Assembly (NCBI GenBank): GCA_964643885.1
Contig: CAZXUI010000030.1
Coordinates: 1 to 45,300, forward strand
From: CAADGL01 sp964643885
GTDB taxonomy: Bacteria > Planctomycetota > Phycisphaerae > UBA1845 > Fen-1342
Direction of reading: 5' to 3'
DNA length: 45,300 nt
Position 1 is the stretch's first letter; every line of letters begins with the position of its first letter. The translations under genes were made by a program, and so were the position numbers. This document shows positions 31,444-40,550 of the stretch, piece by piece. The notes under the pieces were generated by a model. It was not told the DNA's origin and searched no databases. It saw only the letters and a program-made list of their open reading frames with translations.

Positions 31444-33640
31444 ACACCGCCCCCGACTTCACCGCCGCCGCCGCGCCGGCCGACTGCTCGCGCGGCTCCG
31501 TCCGCACCAGGCACAGCACCACGCCGATCAGCGTCAGCATCGCCGCACCCGCGATCCACGCCGGCGCCGGCATGCCTTCCACGTTCGGTGCAAAGCCCGC
31601 CGCCCGTAGCCACGGCCACAGCCCCTGCTCATGCGCCGACAGCAGCGTCAGGCTGTTGTGCATGCCGTGCGCCAGCATCGCCGGCCAGATCGAGCGATAG
31701 TGGATCGCCAGCAGGCCGAACAGAATGCCCAGGCCGGTCGTCAGCACGAGCCGATGCGCGCTGTAGTGAAACAGCCCGAAGGCGAAGGCGACCAGCAGGA
31801 TCGCCCCCCAGCGGCCGATGCTGCCCCGCAGCCCGCTCAGCACGTAGCCGCGGAAGAACCACTCCTCCGTCAGCGCCGGGATCAGTGCCAACAACAGTAC
31901 CAGCAGCCAGGGGCTGGCCGTGTCGATCGCGGCGAACTGCTCGCTGATCATCCGCGCCGCCTCCGGGTCCATCGGCAGCCACTCTTGCTGCGCTACGTTC
32001 CACGCCCGCCCCAGAACCCACGTCGAGAGCCCCAGGCAGATTGCCGCCACGTATCCCAGCGGCTCGGCCGAGCGCAGCGAGAAGGCCGTCGGCAGGCGCA
32101 CGCGCGTGTAGTAGGCCGCCACCAGCGGACCCATCCCCAGCAGCAGCACCAGCGTCAGCGCGATCGCCACCAGATAGCCGATGCTGCCGCCCATCCCCGT
32201 CCGTCCCAGCGCCGTCTGCACGTAGAAGTTGAGCGTGTAGATCACCGCCAGGCACAGCAGCGCCGCCGCCGCCGTCGGATGATCGGCCGGCTTGAAGAAC
32301 CGCCGCTGAAAGAGCGTCTTGACCGACCCCGCATCGGAGAAGAGCACGGCTTCCTGCCCGAAGAGCCGCGCCGCGATCGCGATCGCCGTCGCCGCGTAGA
32401 GGCTGGTCGACATCAGCACCCACAGGATCGCGCCCGGATCGAACCGCCCCATGAACAGATCGCGCGTCAGTACGACGATGTTCGCCACCGGCATGACCAG
32501 GATCGGCCCCTCCAGCCGCGTGCCCGGCAGAATCCCGACCACGGCGGGAATCAGCGCCGCGATCATCACCGGCATGACGTAGTTCTGCGCCTCCTTGAAG
32601 CTGCGGGCAAAGCTGCACACCGCCAGCAGCAGCGCGCTGAACATCACCGCCAGCGGCACCAGCAGCAGCAGCACCCACGGCAGCGCCGCCAGCGGAAAGA
32701 CGAGCTGCGAGCCCTGCGTCAGCACGTCCCCCAGCCCGCCCAGATAGACCGTCCCACCGATCGACAGCAGGTTCAGCAGCGCGCTCATCAGCCCCACCGC
32801 CGCCACCACCACGAACTTGCCCGCGATCAGGTCCACCGTCGGCACCGGCGCCGCCATCAGCGTCTCCAGCGTGCCGCGCTCGCGCTCACCCGCCGTCAGG
32901 TCGATCGCCGGATAGATCGCCCCCGTGATCGTCATGATGATCAGGATCAGCGGAACGATCTGCCCCAGGATCGCCCCCGCCATCTTCTCGGCCGAGGCGA
33001 CGTTGTGCTCCACCAGCGCCAGCGGCTGGATGAACGACGGATCCAGCTCGTACTGCGCCAGCCGCTCCATCACGAGCTGCGCATTGGCCCGCTCCAGGAT
33101 GCCCTGCAACCCGGCCGCCGCGATGCTGCTGCGAATCTCGCTCTCGTCGAAAACGAGCTGCACGTGGGCCGTGGCGAACGTGCCCGGCTGTGGCGGCTGG
33201 CCGCCCAGCAGAATCCCGACGTGCATCTCGCCCGCGCTCACCGCCGCCGCCACGTCGTCGACCACGAACACCTTGAAGGGCGGCGGCTTCTCACGCACAT
33301 TCGAGCGGGCCGTCTGCGTCCGCCGACCGTTCGGACCCTCGGCCGCGTCCGCCGCGTCGCCGCCCTCCGCCGCCGGCCGTGTGGCCGACTCGCGCCGCAA
33401 CGCATCCCGGTCGATCACGTGCCGCAGCCACACCTGCGTCGCCTCGTCGGCGACCGCCACGTCGTATTCCTCGCGGATCAGAAAGCTGTGCTGAAGCTCG
33501 ATCGCCTGGAGCGACCCCAGCATCAGCGCCGGGTAGAGCACCATCGGCACCAGCACCATCGCGATCACCGTGCGGCGATCACGCAGCGTGTCGATCAGCT
33601 CCTTGCGCCAGATCGTGTTAATCCGCGAGAACCGGCTCAT
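31442..33640 (-). CDS. ABC-2 permease fused to CPBP intramembrane protease
   Basis: A 732-residue protein with two domains. The first 430 residues are an ABC-2/NatB-type permease: an N-terminal helix (TVIAMVLVPMVLYPALML), a large extracytoplasmic domain (about 45-215) and a bundle with DLTAGERERGTLETLMAAPV. The last 250 residues are a CPBP (CAAX/bacteriocin-processing) membrane protease: EEWFFRGYVLSG (E592-E593), FGLFHYSAHR (His625) and HGMHN (His661). It starts inside the end of the ABC ATPase gene (23-nt overlap). An export pump joined to a protease suggests that the cargo is processed on export. This fusion recurs in planctomycetes. Confidence 0.9.
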   Translation of the reverse strand: MSRFSRINTIWRKELIDTLRDRRTVIAMVLVPMVLYPALMLGSLQAIELQHSFLIREEYDVAVADEATQVWLRHVIDRDALRRESATRPAAEGGDAADAAEGPNGRRTQTARSNVREKPPPFKVFVVDDVAAAVSAGEMHVGILLGGQPPQPGTFATAHVQLVFDESEIRSSIAAAGLQGILERANAQLVMERLAQYELDPSFIQPLALVEHNVASAEKMAGAILGQIVPLILIIMTITGAIYPAIDLTAGERERGTLETLMAAPVPTVDLIAGKFVVVAAVGLMSALLNLLSIGGTVYLGGLGDVLTQGSQLVFPLAALPWVLLLLVPLAVMFSALLLAVCSFARSFKEAQNYVMPVMIAALIPAVVGILPGTRLEGPILVMPVANIVVLTRDLFMGRFDPGAILWVLMSTSLYAATAIAIAARLFGQEAVLFSDAGSVKTLFQRRFFKPADHPTAAAALLCLAVIYTLNFYVQTALGRTGMGGSIGYLVAIALTLVLLLGMGPLVAAYYTRVRLPTAFSLRSAEPLGYVAAICLGLSTWVLGRAWNVAQQEWLPMDPEAARMISEQFAAIDTASPWLLVLLLALIPALTEEWFFRGYVLSGLRGSIGRWGAILLVAFAFGLFHYSAHRLVLTTGLGILFGLLAIHYRSIWPAMLAHGMHNSLTLLSAHEQGLWPWLRAAGFAPNVEGMPAPAWIAGAAMLTLIGVVLCLVRTEPREQSAGAAAAVKSGAV

Positions 33641-34370
33641 CCGCGCCTACCAGGTGCAGGAATATCTCGCTCAGCCGACCCCGGCCCGTCTGCGACCGCA
33701 AATTCTCCAGCTCTCCCTCCGCCACCAGCCGCCCGTTGTGAATCAGCCCGATCCGCCGGCACATCACCTCGATCTCGTCCAGCGCATGCGTCGAGAGCAG
33801 AATCGCCTTGCCGCCCGCGGCCTGCGTGCGGATCAGGTCGAGGATCAGCCGGTTGCTCAGCACGTCCAGCCCCAGCGTCGGCTCGTCCATGATCAGCACC
33901 GGCGGGTCCGCGATCAGCGCCCGGGCGATATTCACCCGCTGCTTCTGACCCGTCGACAGCGACCCGCACCGCAGCTTCACGAAATCGCCCATCCCCAGAA
34001 ACTCGATCAGCTCCGCGATCCGCACCCGCGCTTCCGCGCGCGACAGCCCATACAGCGTCGAGAAATACTCCAGCAGCTCCACCGGCGTCAGCCGCACGTA
34101 CAGACCCGTGTTCGCCGTCAGATACCCGATCTGCCGCTTCACCGAGTCCGGCCGGTCCGTCACATCCACATCGTTGATGAACACCCGCCCCGACGTCGGC
34201 CGCAGCAGACCGCTTACCATCCGCAGCGTCGTCGTCTTGCCCGCCCCGTTCGGACCCAGCAGCCCGTAGATCTCCCCCGGTCGCACCTCGAAGCTGATGC
34301 GGTCGACGGCCGTCTTCTCCGTCCCATCCGGGTTCGGAAAGACCTTCGTAAGCTGCTCCACTCGAATCAC
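33618..34370 (-). CDS. ABC transporter ATP-binding protein (NatA-type)
   Basis: A 250-residue ATPase that powers the fused permease downstream. It shows Walker A GPNGAGKTTT, the Q-loop region GYLTANTGLYVRLTPVELL, signature LSTGQKQRVNIARAL, Walker B PVLIMDEPTLGLD and the switch His in LLSTHALDEIE. GTG 34370 is chosen because GGAG stands 5 nt before it and the product begins IRVEQLTKVF; the frame continues upstream through a palindromic repeat (34392-34430) and is not coding there. The 3' end overlaps the permease gene, typical of co-translated pump subunits. Confidence 0.95.
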   Translation of the reverse strand: MIRVEQLTKVFPNPDGTEKTAVDRISFEVRPGEIYGLLGPNGAGKTTTLRMVSGLLRPTSGRVFINDVDVTDRPDSVKRQIGYLTANTGLYVRLTPVELLEYFSTLYGLSRAEARVRIAELIEFLGMGDFVKLRCGSLSTGQKQRVNIARALIADPPVLIMDEPTLGLDVLSNRLILDLIRTQAAGGKAILLSTHALDEIEVMCRRIGLIHNGRLVAEGELENLRSQTGRGRLSEIFLHLVGADEPVLAD

Positions 34371-34587
34371 GCTCGCTCCGTCGACGCTGAGGGGCGTCCC
34401 CGTCCTGCGGGCAGGCACGGACGCCTGCCCCACCCAACACATTGCCGCCCTCGCCAACTCATTATCAGAACCGGCCGCTCCCGGCCAGCAGACCGCCCCC
34501 CGTTCCATCGGGCATCGCACGTGCCCTGGTTGCTTGCGGGGCCGGAATTCCGCCCCGCCGCACCGGACCACCGGCCGCTGCCGCCCG
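34371..34587. repeat. Intergenic space with palindromic repeat
   Basis: 217 bp between kinase stop and ATPase start. It holds a hairpin with GGCGTCC/GGACGCC arms (34393-34425) and GGGCAGGC segments like those in the 26.3-kb repeats. Confidence 0.55.
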
Positions 34588-36195
34588 CTATACGAGCGAC
34601 GGCCGCGGCAGTTCCTGCGGCTCGGAGACCGCCACCGGCAGCTCGACCCAGAACGTCGCCCCTTCGCCCAGCACGCTCTCCACGCCAATCTGTCCACCGA
34701 GCAGCAAGGTCAGCTCCTTGGCGATCGCCAGACCGAGACCGGTTCCGTGGTGCTCCCTCGTGGCCGACTGGTCCACCTGCCGGAACTTGTCGAAGATGAT
34801 CTGCTGGTACTCCGGCGAGATGCCCGGGCCCGTATCGCGCACCGCCAGCCGCACCCGCTGCTCGCCCACCCGCCGGGCCGACAGCTCCACCAGCCCGCCC
34901 TCCGGCGTGAACTTCACCGCGTTCGAGAGAAGGTTGAACAGAATCTGCCGCAGCCGGCCGCGGTCGATGATCATCACCGGCAGCCCGCCGTGCGTGATGA
35001 ACCGCACGTCCTGCTTCTTCTTGTCGCACAGCGGCCGCATGAAGTCGATCAGCGTGCGGCACGCCTGCTCCAGGTCGACCGGCTCCAGATGCAACTCGAC
35101 CTTGCCGGCCTCGATCTTCGCCAGGTCCAGCAGGTCATTGATGATCTCCAGCAGAATCCGTCCCGAGATCAGGATGTTCTCGGCGTAGCGGTGCAGCTTC
35201 TCATTTCCGTCGCCGGCCGGGCCCTCGCGCAGCAGCTCGGCGAAGCCGATGATGCTCGACAGGGGGGTCCGCAGTTCGTGCGACACGTTCGCCAGGAACT
35301 CGCTCTTGACCCGGTTCGCCTCGTACAGCGCCACGTTCGTCTCGGCCATCTCGCCCAGCTTCTGATCGAGCAGCTTGTTGGCCCGCTGGAGCTCGTCCTG
35401 GCTGGCGCGCAGCTTCTCGAGCATCGTGTTCAGGCTTACCGAAAGCTGCTCGAACTCGTCGCCCGTCTGAAGCTGCGAGCGGACCGTCAGGTCGCCCTCC
35501 GCCACGCGCGTGGCCACGCCCCGCAGGTCGTGGATCGGCGAGAGGATGAACTTGCGCGTGATCACGTAAAACACCAGGATCGCCAGAAAGCTCGCCAGAA
35601 TCCCCGCCCCCAGCAGCCACGCGCGATAGTAGAGAATCAGCTCGTCGCTGAACGGCAGCGAGACGGTGATGATCCCCGTGAGCTGCCCCTCCTGGTAGGG
35701 CGTCGCCCCGCGCCCCTCGTCGTGACACGACAGGCAGCTTCGCGTCGCCCGCACCGCGTGGGCATACTCGAAGCGCCGCACCTGCCCGTCGCGAACGTGC
35801 TCCCAGTGGTGCGTCTCGGCCGGCCGGCGGATGAACCGCCGCACCGCCCGCCGCGCAAACGCCGGCATCTCCGTCGCCAGCAGCGAGTCCTCGTCCGTGA
35901 TGTCGAAGTTTGCCCGGATGAAACGCGGCTCCTCGGCCGGCTGCACGCGCTCGGCCAGCAGGCTGAACTCGCGGCTGTGCACCTCGCCGGCCGACGCGAT
36001 CACCGACTTGGGCGCGGGCATCACCAGCCGGAAGTAGTCGTCGACCAGTCGCTGTGCCTCGCGGTAGGGCTGCTCGTAGACCAGAAACGCCGTCAGCACC
36101 CACGGCACGGACAGGGCCGCCGAGATGATCAGCAGAACCGCCAGCCCGAAGAGGATGCGATACTTGGCGGCCAGCGAGATGCGAATCCAACGCAT
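34588..36195 (-). CDS. Sensor histidine kinase with c-type heme motif
   Basis: A 535-residue membrane kinase. A first helix (about 14-38) leads into an extracytoplasmic domain of the DUF3365/Tll0287-like type, with a single heme-binding CxxCH (C154, C157, H158 in RATRSCLSCHDEGRG). After the second helix (about 190-212) come a HAMP domain, a coiled coil and the kinase: H-box FLANVSHELRTPLSSIIGF with phospho-acceptor H306, N-box QILFNLLSNAVKFTPEGG, G1 VRDTGPGIS, F-box FDKFRQVD, G2 GTGLGLAI. A covalently bound heme suggests sensing of redox state, O2 or NO. No response regulator is adjacent. Confidence 0.9.
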   Translation of the reverse strand: MRWIRISLAAKYRILFGLAVLLIISAALSVPWVLTAFLVYEQPYREAQRLVDDYFRLVMPAPKSVIASAGEVHSREFSLLAERVQPAEEPRFIRANFDITDEDSLLATEMPAFARRAVRRFIRRPAETHHWEHVRDGQVRRFEYAHAVRATRSCLSCHDEGRGATPYQEGQLTGIITVSLPFSDELILYYRAWLLGAGILASFLAILVFYVITRKFILSPIHDLRGVATRVAEGDLTVRSQLQTGDEFEQLSVSLNTMLEKLRASQDELQRANKLLDQKLGEMAETNVALYEANRVKSEFLANVSHELRTPLSSIIGFAELLREGPAGDGNEKLHRYAENILISGRILLEIINDLLDLAKIEAGKVELHLEPVDLEQACRTLIDFMRPLCDKKKQDVRFITHGGLPVMIIDRGRLRQILFNLLSNAVKFTPEGGLVELSARRVGEQRVRLAVRDTGPGISPEYQQIIFDKFRQVDQSATREHHGTGLGLAIAKELTLLLGGQIGVESVLGEGATFWVELPVAVSEPQELPRPSLV

Positions 36196-36302
36196 GCAGT
36201 CAGGCTCCGCGGTCGGCGCGGGGGTCGAGAGGATTATAATGCCCGCTTGGCGCGGCTGGGGCGGGGCGGACGCGCTTTGGCTCGAGATTCCGAGGAGACT
36301 CG

Positions 36303-38333
36303 ATGATCTGCCCGACCTCTGCCCGCAGCACTCGGCTCGCCGGCCTCACGATTCGCGTCCGCGCCCTCGCGCGCCTGGCCGCCCTGTCGGCCGCCTGCGC
36401 CGCCGCCGGCGGCTGCGAAGGCCCGCTCGTCCGCACCACCGATCGCCAGATCGAGCAGCTCATCGCCCAGCGCCAGCAGACCGCCATCGGCATCCAGCGG
36501 CCGGCCGCGATCGAGCCGATCGAGCCCGACGAGGCGCTGCCGAGCAAGCAGGCCTACTCCTACGCACCGCAGCCGATCCCGCCCGAGATTCCCGCGGGCT
36601 TCGAGCCGCAGCCGCGAATCGAGACCGAAACGCCCCAGCCCGCCACGCCGCCGGCCGAAGTGCAGCCCGCCGCGGCGCAGCCGGCCGAGTCGGAGTCGAT
36701 CCCGGCCGAAACAGTCCCCGCGGAAGCCGATTCCACCACGACTGAGCCCAGCGCGACTCAGCCCCCCGAGACGCAGCCCACCGGCGCGGCCTTGATGCCC
36801 TCGACCCAGCCGGCCGAGATGGACTCGCAGGAAGCCCTCGCCTCCGCCCCCGCCTCCGCTCCTGCGAAACCCGAGCGCCCGCTCGAGCGCTATCGCGACC
36901 GCCTCTTCGCCGTCACCGACGCCCTGGCCTACGCCCAGCAGCACCGCCGCGCGTTTCACACCGCCCGCGAAGACCTCTACCTGGCCGCCCTCCGCCTCAC
37001 GCTCGAGAAACACCTCTGGACGCCGCAGTTCTCCGGCCAGCTCCGCACGGTCTACGGCAATTTCGGCGAAGATCAGAACTTCGACCAGGCCATGCGCTTC
37101 GTCGCCGAGCTCAACGCCGCCCAGCGCCTGCCCTACGGCGGTCAATTCACCGCCTCCGCCATCGCCACGCTCATCCGCGACGTCGGCCAGTCCATCACCG
37201 CCTCCGAGGGCAGCGCGATCAACTTCGGCCTCGAAATCCCCTTCCTCCGCGGCGCCGGCCACGTCGCCCGTGAGGACCTCATCCAGCTCCAGCGCGCGCT
37301 CACCTACGCCGTCCGCGACTTCGAGCGCTTCCGCCGCGAGCAGGTCGTGCTGGTCGCCACGAACTACTTCAGCCTGCTCGCCTCAAAGCAGAGCGTCATC
37401 GACGCCTACGACAGTCTCATGAACGCCCGCGCCGACTACGAGCGCGCCGCCGCCATCGAGCAGGCCGACCCCACCGGCGCCAGCGCCTCGCTCCCCCTCG
37501 ACACCCGCCGCGCCGAGCAGCGCATGCTCAGCGAAGAGAGCCGCTACGAGCAGCTCCGCGAAAGCTTCCGCTTCGCGGCCGACCGCTTCAAGCTGCTGAT
37601 CGGAATGCCCGTGGACGAGCCCCTCGGCATGGACGACCTGGAAGACATCGAGTCGATCGAGCAGGGCATCATCGCCGGCCGCTACCCGCTGCTCGCACCG
37701 CCCGCGGCCGCCGACGACGTCGACCGCGCCCTCGACGTGGCGATCATGTACCGCCTCGACCTGCTCAGCGTGACCGACCAGATCGAGGACGCCCGCCGCG
37801 GCGTCGACATCGCCCGCAACGCGCTCCTGCCCGACCTGAATTGGAACTCGTCGCTCACCTTCGACACCGACCCGCTGCACTACAACATCGCCGCGCACGA
37901 GTTCGACCGCGCCAACTGGCGCTCCGAAGTGATCCTCTCCATGGACGACCGCTTCACCGAGCGGACTCAGTACCGCGCCTCGCTCATCGACGTCCGCCGG
38001 GCCCAGCGCGCCCGCACCGAGCTGATCGAGCAGATCCGCGTCGACGTCCGCCGCGCCGTCAACCAGCTCGTCCTCCAGACCCGCGTGATCGTGCTCCAGC
38101 AGCGGAACGTCGACGTGGCCGATTTCCGCGTCGAATTCGCCCGCATCCAGTTCGAGGACGGAGAGCTCAGCAACCGCGACCTGATCGAAGCCCAGGACGA
38201 GTGGGTCAACGCCCGCAACGCCCTCAATCAGGCCAAGAGCGACCTCTGGTCGGCCGTGCTCGAGTTCCGCCTGGCGACCGACACGCTCCGCGTCGGCGAC
38301 GACGGCCGGCAGTATGACCCGCCGGTTCAGTAG
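36303..38333 (+). CDS. TolC-family outer membrane efflux protein, lipoprotein
   Basis: A 676-residue outer membrane channel of the OMF/TolC type. The N-terminal signal ends in a lipobox-like AAAGGCEG. A Pro/Gln/Glu/Thr-rich linker (about 75-190) is unusual and makes the protein longer than usual (450-500). Then come two long alpha-hairpin repeats: LYLAALRLTLEKHLWTPQFS, the REQVVLVATNYFSLLASKQ half, RLDLLSVTDQIEDARRGVDI and RVEFARIQFEDGELSNRDLI. GAGGAG stands just before ATG 36303. It is divergent from the histidine kinase, about 107 nt apart, and near the ABC exporter, with which it could form an export path, though no membrane fusion protein is seen. Confidence 0.9.
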   Translation: MICPTSARSTRLAGLTIRVRALARLAALSAACAAAGGCEGPLVRTTDRQIEQLIAQRQQTAIGIQRPAAIEPIEPDEALPSKQAYSYAPQPIPPEIPAGFEPQPRIETETPQPATPPAEVQPAAAQPAESESIPAETVPAEADSTTTEPSATQPPETQPTGAALMPSTQPAEMDSQEALASAPASAPAKPERPLERYRDRLFAVTDALAYAQQHRRAFHTAREDLYLAALRLTLEKHLWTPQFSGQLRTVYGNFGEDQNFDQAMRFVAELNAAQRLPYGGQFTASAIATLIRDVGQSITASEGSAINFGLEIPFLRGAGHVAREDLIQLQRALTYAVRDFERFRREQVVLVATNYFSLLASKQSVIDAYDSLMNARADYERAAAIEQADPTGASASLPLDTRRAEQRMLSEESRYEQLRESFRFAADRFKLLIGMPVDEPLGMDDLEDIESIEQGIIAGRYPLLAPPAAADDVDRALDVAIMYRLDLLSVTDQIEDARRGVDIARNALLPDLNWNSSLTFDTDPLHYNIAAHEFDRANWRSEVILSMDDRFTERTQYRASLIDVRRAQRARTELIEQIRVDVRRAVNQLVLQTRVIVLQQRNVDVADFRVEFARIQFEDGELSNRDLIEAQDEWVNARNALNQAKSDLWSAVLEFRLATDTLRVGDDGRQYDPPVQ

Positions 38334-38361
38334 GCGGGCTCCGCCCGCAGCGCCGCTGCGC

Positions 38362-39330
38362 CTACGGCCGCGTGGGCGACGCGTCGATCGTGTTCTTCTT
38401 CAGAAAGTCCTCATACTTTCGCCGCAGCGACGCGTCGATCACGCGAATGCTCGCCTTGCGGAAGAGCTTCTCCAGCAGCTTGCCCATCTCATCGATCTCG
38501 ACCCGCTCGCGCATCCGCCGCAGCACGTCCTCACGCACGTCCTCGAACCGCACATTCTGCGGCGGAATCCGCCGCTCCAGCTTCAGAATGTGGTAGTAGC
38601 GGTCCGTCTGCACCGGGGCCGACCGCTTCCCCTCCTTGAGCGAGAACGCCGCCTCGCGCATCGCTGCCGGATAGCGCGCATCGTCGAACGTGAACGGCTC
38701 CAGCCGCCCGCCCCGCTGCGCGCTCTCCGGGTTCTCGCTCTCGCGCATCGCCACCTCCGCAAAGTCCGCCCCGTCGTTGAGCTGCTGGATCACTGTGTTC
38801 AGTTTCCGCAGATCGCTCACCTGGATGTGACGCACATCCACCCGCTCGCCGTACGTCCGCGCGAATTCCTCCCGTAAGGTGGCTTCGTCGACGTCGAACT
38901 CCTGCTCGAAGCACTTGCGCAGATGCGCATTGCGCTCCATCGCCACCATGTACTCCGCCATCGAGATCGAGCGCTGCTCCAGCACGACCTGTAGCGCCTT
39001 GAGCTTGTTCTCGCGCGTCGCGTCCTCCCCCTTCAGACCCGCGCTCAGCGCCACCTCCTCCAGCGACCGCTCGAATTCGGCGTCGATATCCCCGGCCGAC
39101 ACCTTCATCCCCCGCCGCTCCGTCTCCGCCTTCGCCAGCTCCAGCAGAACGAGCTGCTGAAGCACCGGCAAACCGCGCGACTCGATCAGCAGCGAGACCA
39201 GCTCCTCCCGCGTCACCGTCCGACCGTCCACGATCGCCACCGCATCCCCGTCCTGCCCGGCCGCGCCGGCCGCCACCACCATCGCCAGCAAGCCGCCCAA
39301 CAGCCGCTTCCGCCGCCCGTCTGCTCTCAT
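38362..39330 (-). CDS. Exported peptidylprolyl isomerase (PpiC/SurA-like)
   Basis: A 322-residue periplasmic chaperone. It has a signal peptide (LLGGLLAMVVAAGAAG), an N-terminal helical SurA-type domain (TVTREELVSLLIESRGLPVLQQLVLL and the following helices) and a parvulin domain (VDVRHIQVSDLRKLNTVIQQ, DFAEVAMRESENPESAQRGG, FSLKEGKRSAPVQTDRYYHI). It should assist outer membrane protein folding. Its ATG at 39330 overlaps the Nif3 stop (ATGA), and AGAGG stands upstream, so it is the third gene of an overlapping minus-strand operon. Confidence 0.9.
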   Translation of the reverse strand: MRADGRRKRLLGGLLAMVVAAGAAGQDGDAVAIVDGRTVTREELVSLLIESRGLPVLQQLVLLELAKAETERRGMKVSAGDIDAEFERSLEEVALSAGLKGEDATRENKLKALQVVLEQRSISMAEYMVAMERNAHLRKCFEQEFDVDEATLREEFARTYGERVDVRHIQVSDLRKLNTVIQQLNDGADFAEVAMRESENPESAQRGGRLEPFTFDDARYPAAMREAAFSLKEGKRSAPVQTDRYYHILKLERRIPPQNVRFEDVREDVLRRMRERVEIDEMGKLLEKLFRKASIRVIDASLRRKYEDFLKKNTIDASPTRP

Positions 39331-40550
39331 CGCCGCACCCTCTTGTCGTCCCCCGCCCCCAACGCCCGCAGCGGAGCCGCGTCCGCCCGCGAGATCATAA
39401 CCCGCAACCCCCGTACACAGCGCCGAAGCTGCTCGGCCACCACGTCCAGCACCGGCCGCTCGCTCGCGTAGTGCCCCAGACACACCGCCGTCACACCCCG
39501 CCGCAGCAGCTCCAGAGCCTCGTGATGCTTCAGCTCCCCCGTCAGCACCAGCGAGTGCGGATCGCGAAAGGCCCGCGGCCCAAACGAACCCGCCGCCGCC
39601 GTCACCCGCTCGAACCGCCGCCGCAGATCGCCCACCACCTGCGCCGCACGCAAATCCACCCGACCCGCCAGCCGCGCCAGCAGCGCTTCGCCCGTCGCCG
39701 GCCGCCGCAGCTCGCCCACGCGACCCATCCCCACGCGCCCGCGCTCCGGCATCGCATGCACCGGATAGAGGTCGAACGCCGGCTCCTCGTACGAATGCTC
39801 CGCATACAGCGCCCGCACCACCGCCGCCAGCCGCCCGCGCGGAACGACCATCTCCAGCCGAAGCTCCTCGGCCGTCTCCAGCCGGCCACGCTCGCCGATC
39901 GTCGGGTTCGTGCTCTCGTCGCCCCGAAACGTCCCCCGCCCGTGCAATTCAAAGCTGCATTCCGAGTAGTTGCCGATCACGCCCGCGCCGGCCGCACTCA
40001 GCGCCTGCCGCAGCGCATCCGCCTCGCGCGGCGGCACGAACACGACCAGCTTGTAGCTCTCCTCGCGGGCGATCAGCGGCTCCAGCGGATGCCGCGAGCG
40101 CAGCTCGAAGGCGTCCAGCAGCACGTCATTCGTCCCGCCCACCGCCGCATCCAGCGCCGTGTGCAGCGCGTAGACCGACGTCCGCGCCGCCAGCAGCTCG
40201 GCCAGCAGCCCCGTCGGCGCTTCGGCCTCCGCCGTCACGCGGCGAATGCCCTTGAAGATCGGCGGGTGATACGCCACGACCACGTCCGCCCGCTCCGCCA
40301 GCGCCTCTTGCGCCACCGCGTCCGTCAGGTCGATCGCCAGCAGCGCCTTCGCTGCCGGCCACGCGCGGCTGCCCGCCAGCAGGCCGACGTTGTCCCACTC
40401 GGCCGCCAGCCGCAGCGGCGCCAGACGCTCCAGCGCCGCGCACACCTGCGCCACCTGCCGCGACCCGGAGCGACCGGCCCGCTTCGCCGCCGCCGGCCGC
40501 CGCGCTCCCGCTCGCTTGCCGCGCCGCGCGCCGCCTGCCGACTTAGCCAT
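39327..40550 (-). CDS. Nif3-like dinuclear metal-centre protein (DUF34)
   Basis: A 407-residue member of the Nif3/YbgI/DUF34 family, of unsettled role (GTP cyclohydrolase-like or metal-dependent hydrolase claims exist). Metal ligands are visible in DVVVAYHPPIFKG, YALHTALDA, LTGELKHHEALEL and LGHYASE. The central insertion (about 165-270, VVFVPPREADALRQALSAAG ... SYEEPAFDLYP) is the CutA-like domain of the long YqfO-type members. An Arg/Ala/Gly/Lys-rich N-terminal tail of about 30 residues precedes the fold. ATG 40550 is preferred to GTG 40556 because GGGAG is then 7 nt away. It overlaps both neighbours. Confidence 0.92.
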   Translation of the reverse strand: MAKSAGGARRGKRAGARRPAAAKRAGRSGSRQVAQVCAALERLAPLRLAAEWDNVGLLAGSRAWPAAKALLAIDLTDAVAQEALAERADVVVAYHPPIFKGIRRVTAEAEAPTGLLAELLAARTSVYALHTALDAAVGGTNDVLLDAFELRSRHPLEPLIAREESYKLVVFVPPREADALRQALSAAGAGVIGNYSECSFELHGRGTFRGDESTNPTIGERGRLETAEELRLEMVVPRGRLAAVVRALYAEHSYEEPAFDLYPVHAMPERGRVGMGRVGELRRPATGEALLARLAGRVDLRAAQVVGDLRRRFERVTAAAGSFGPRAFRDPHSLVLTGELKHHEALELLRRGVTAVCLGHYASERPVLDVVAEQLRRCVRGLRVMISRADAAPLRALGAGDDKRVRR

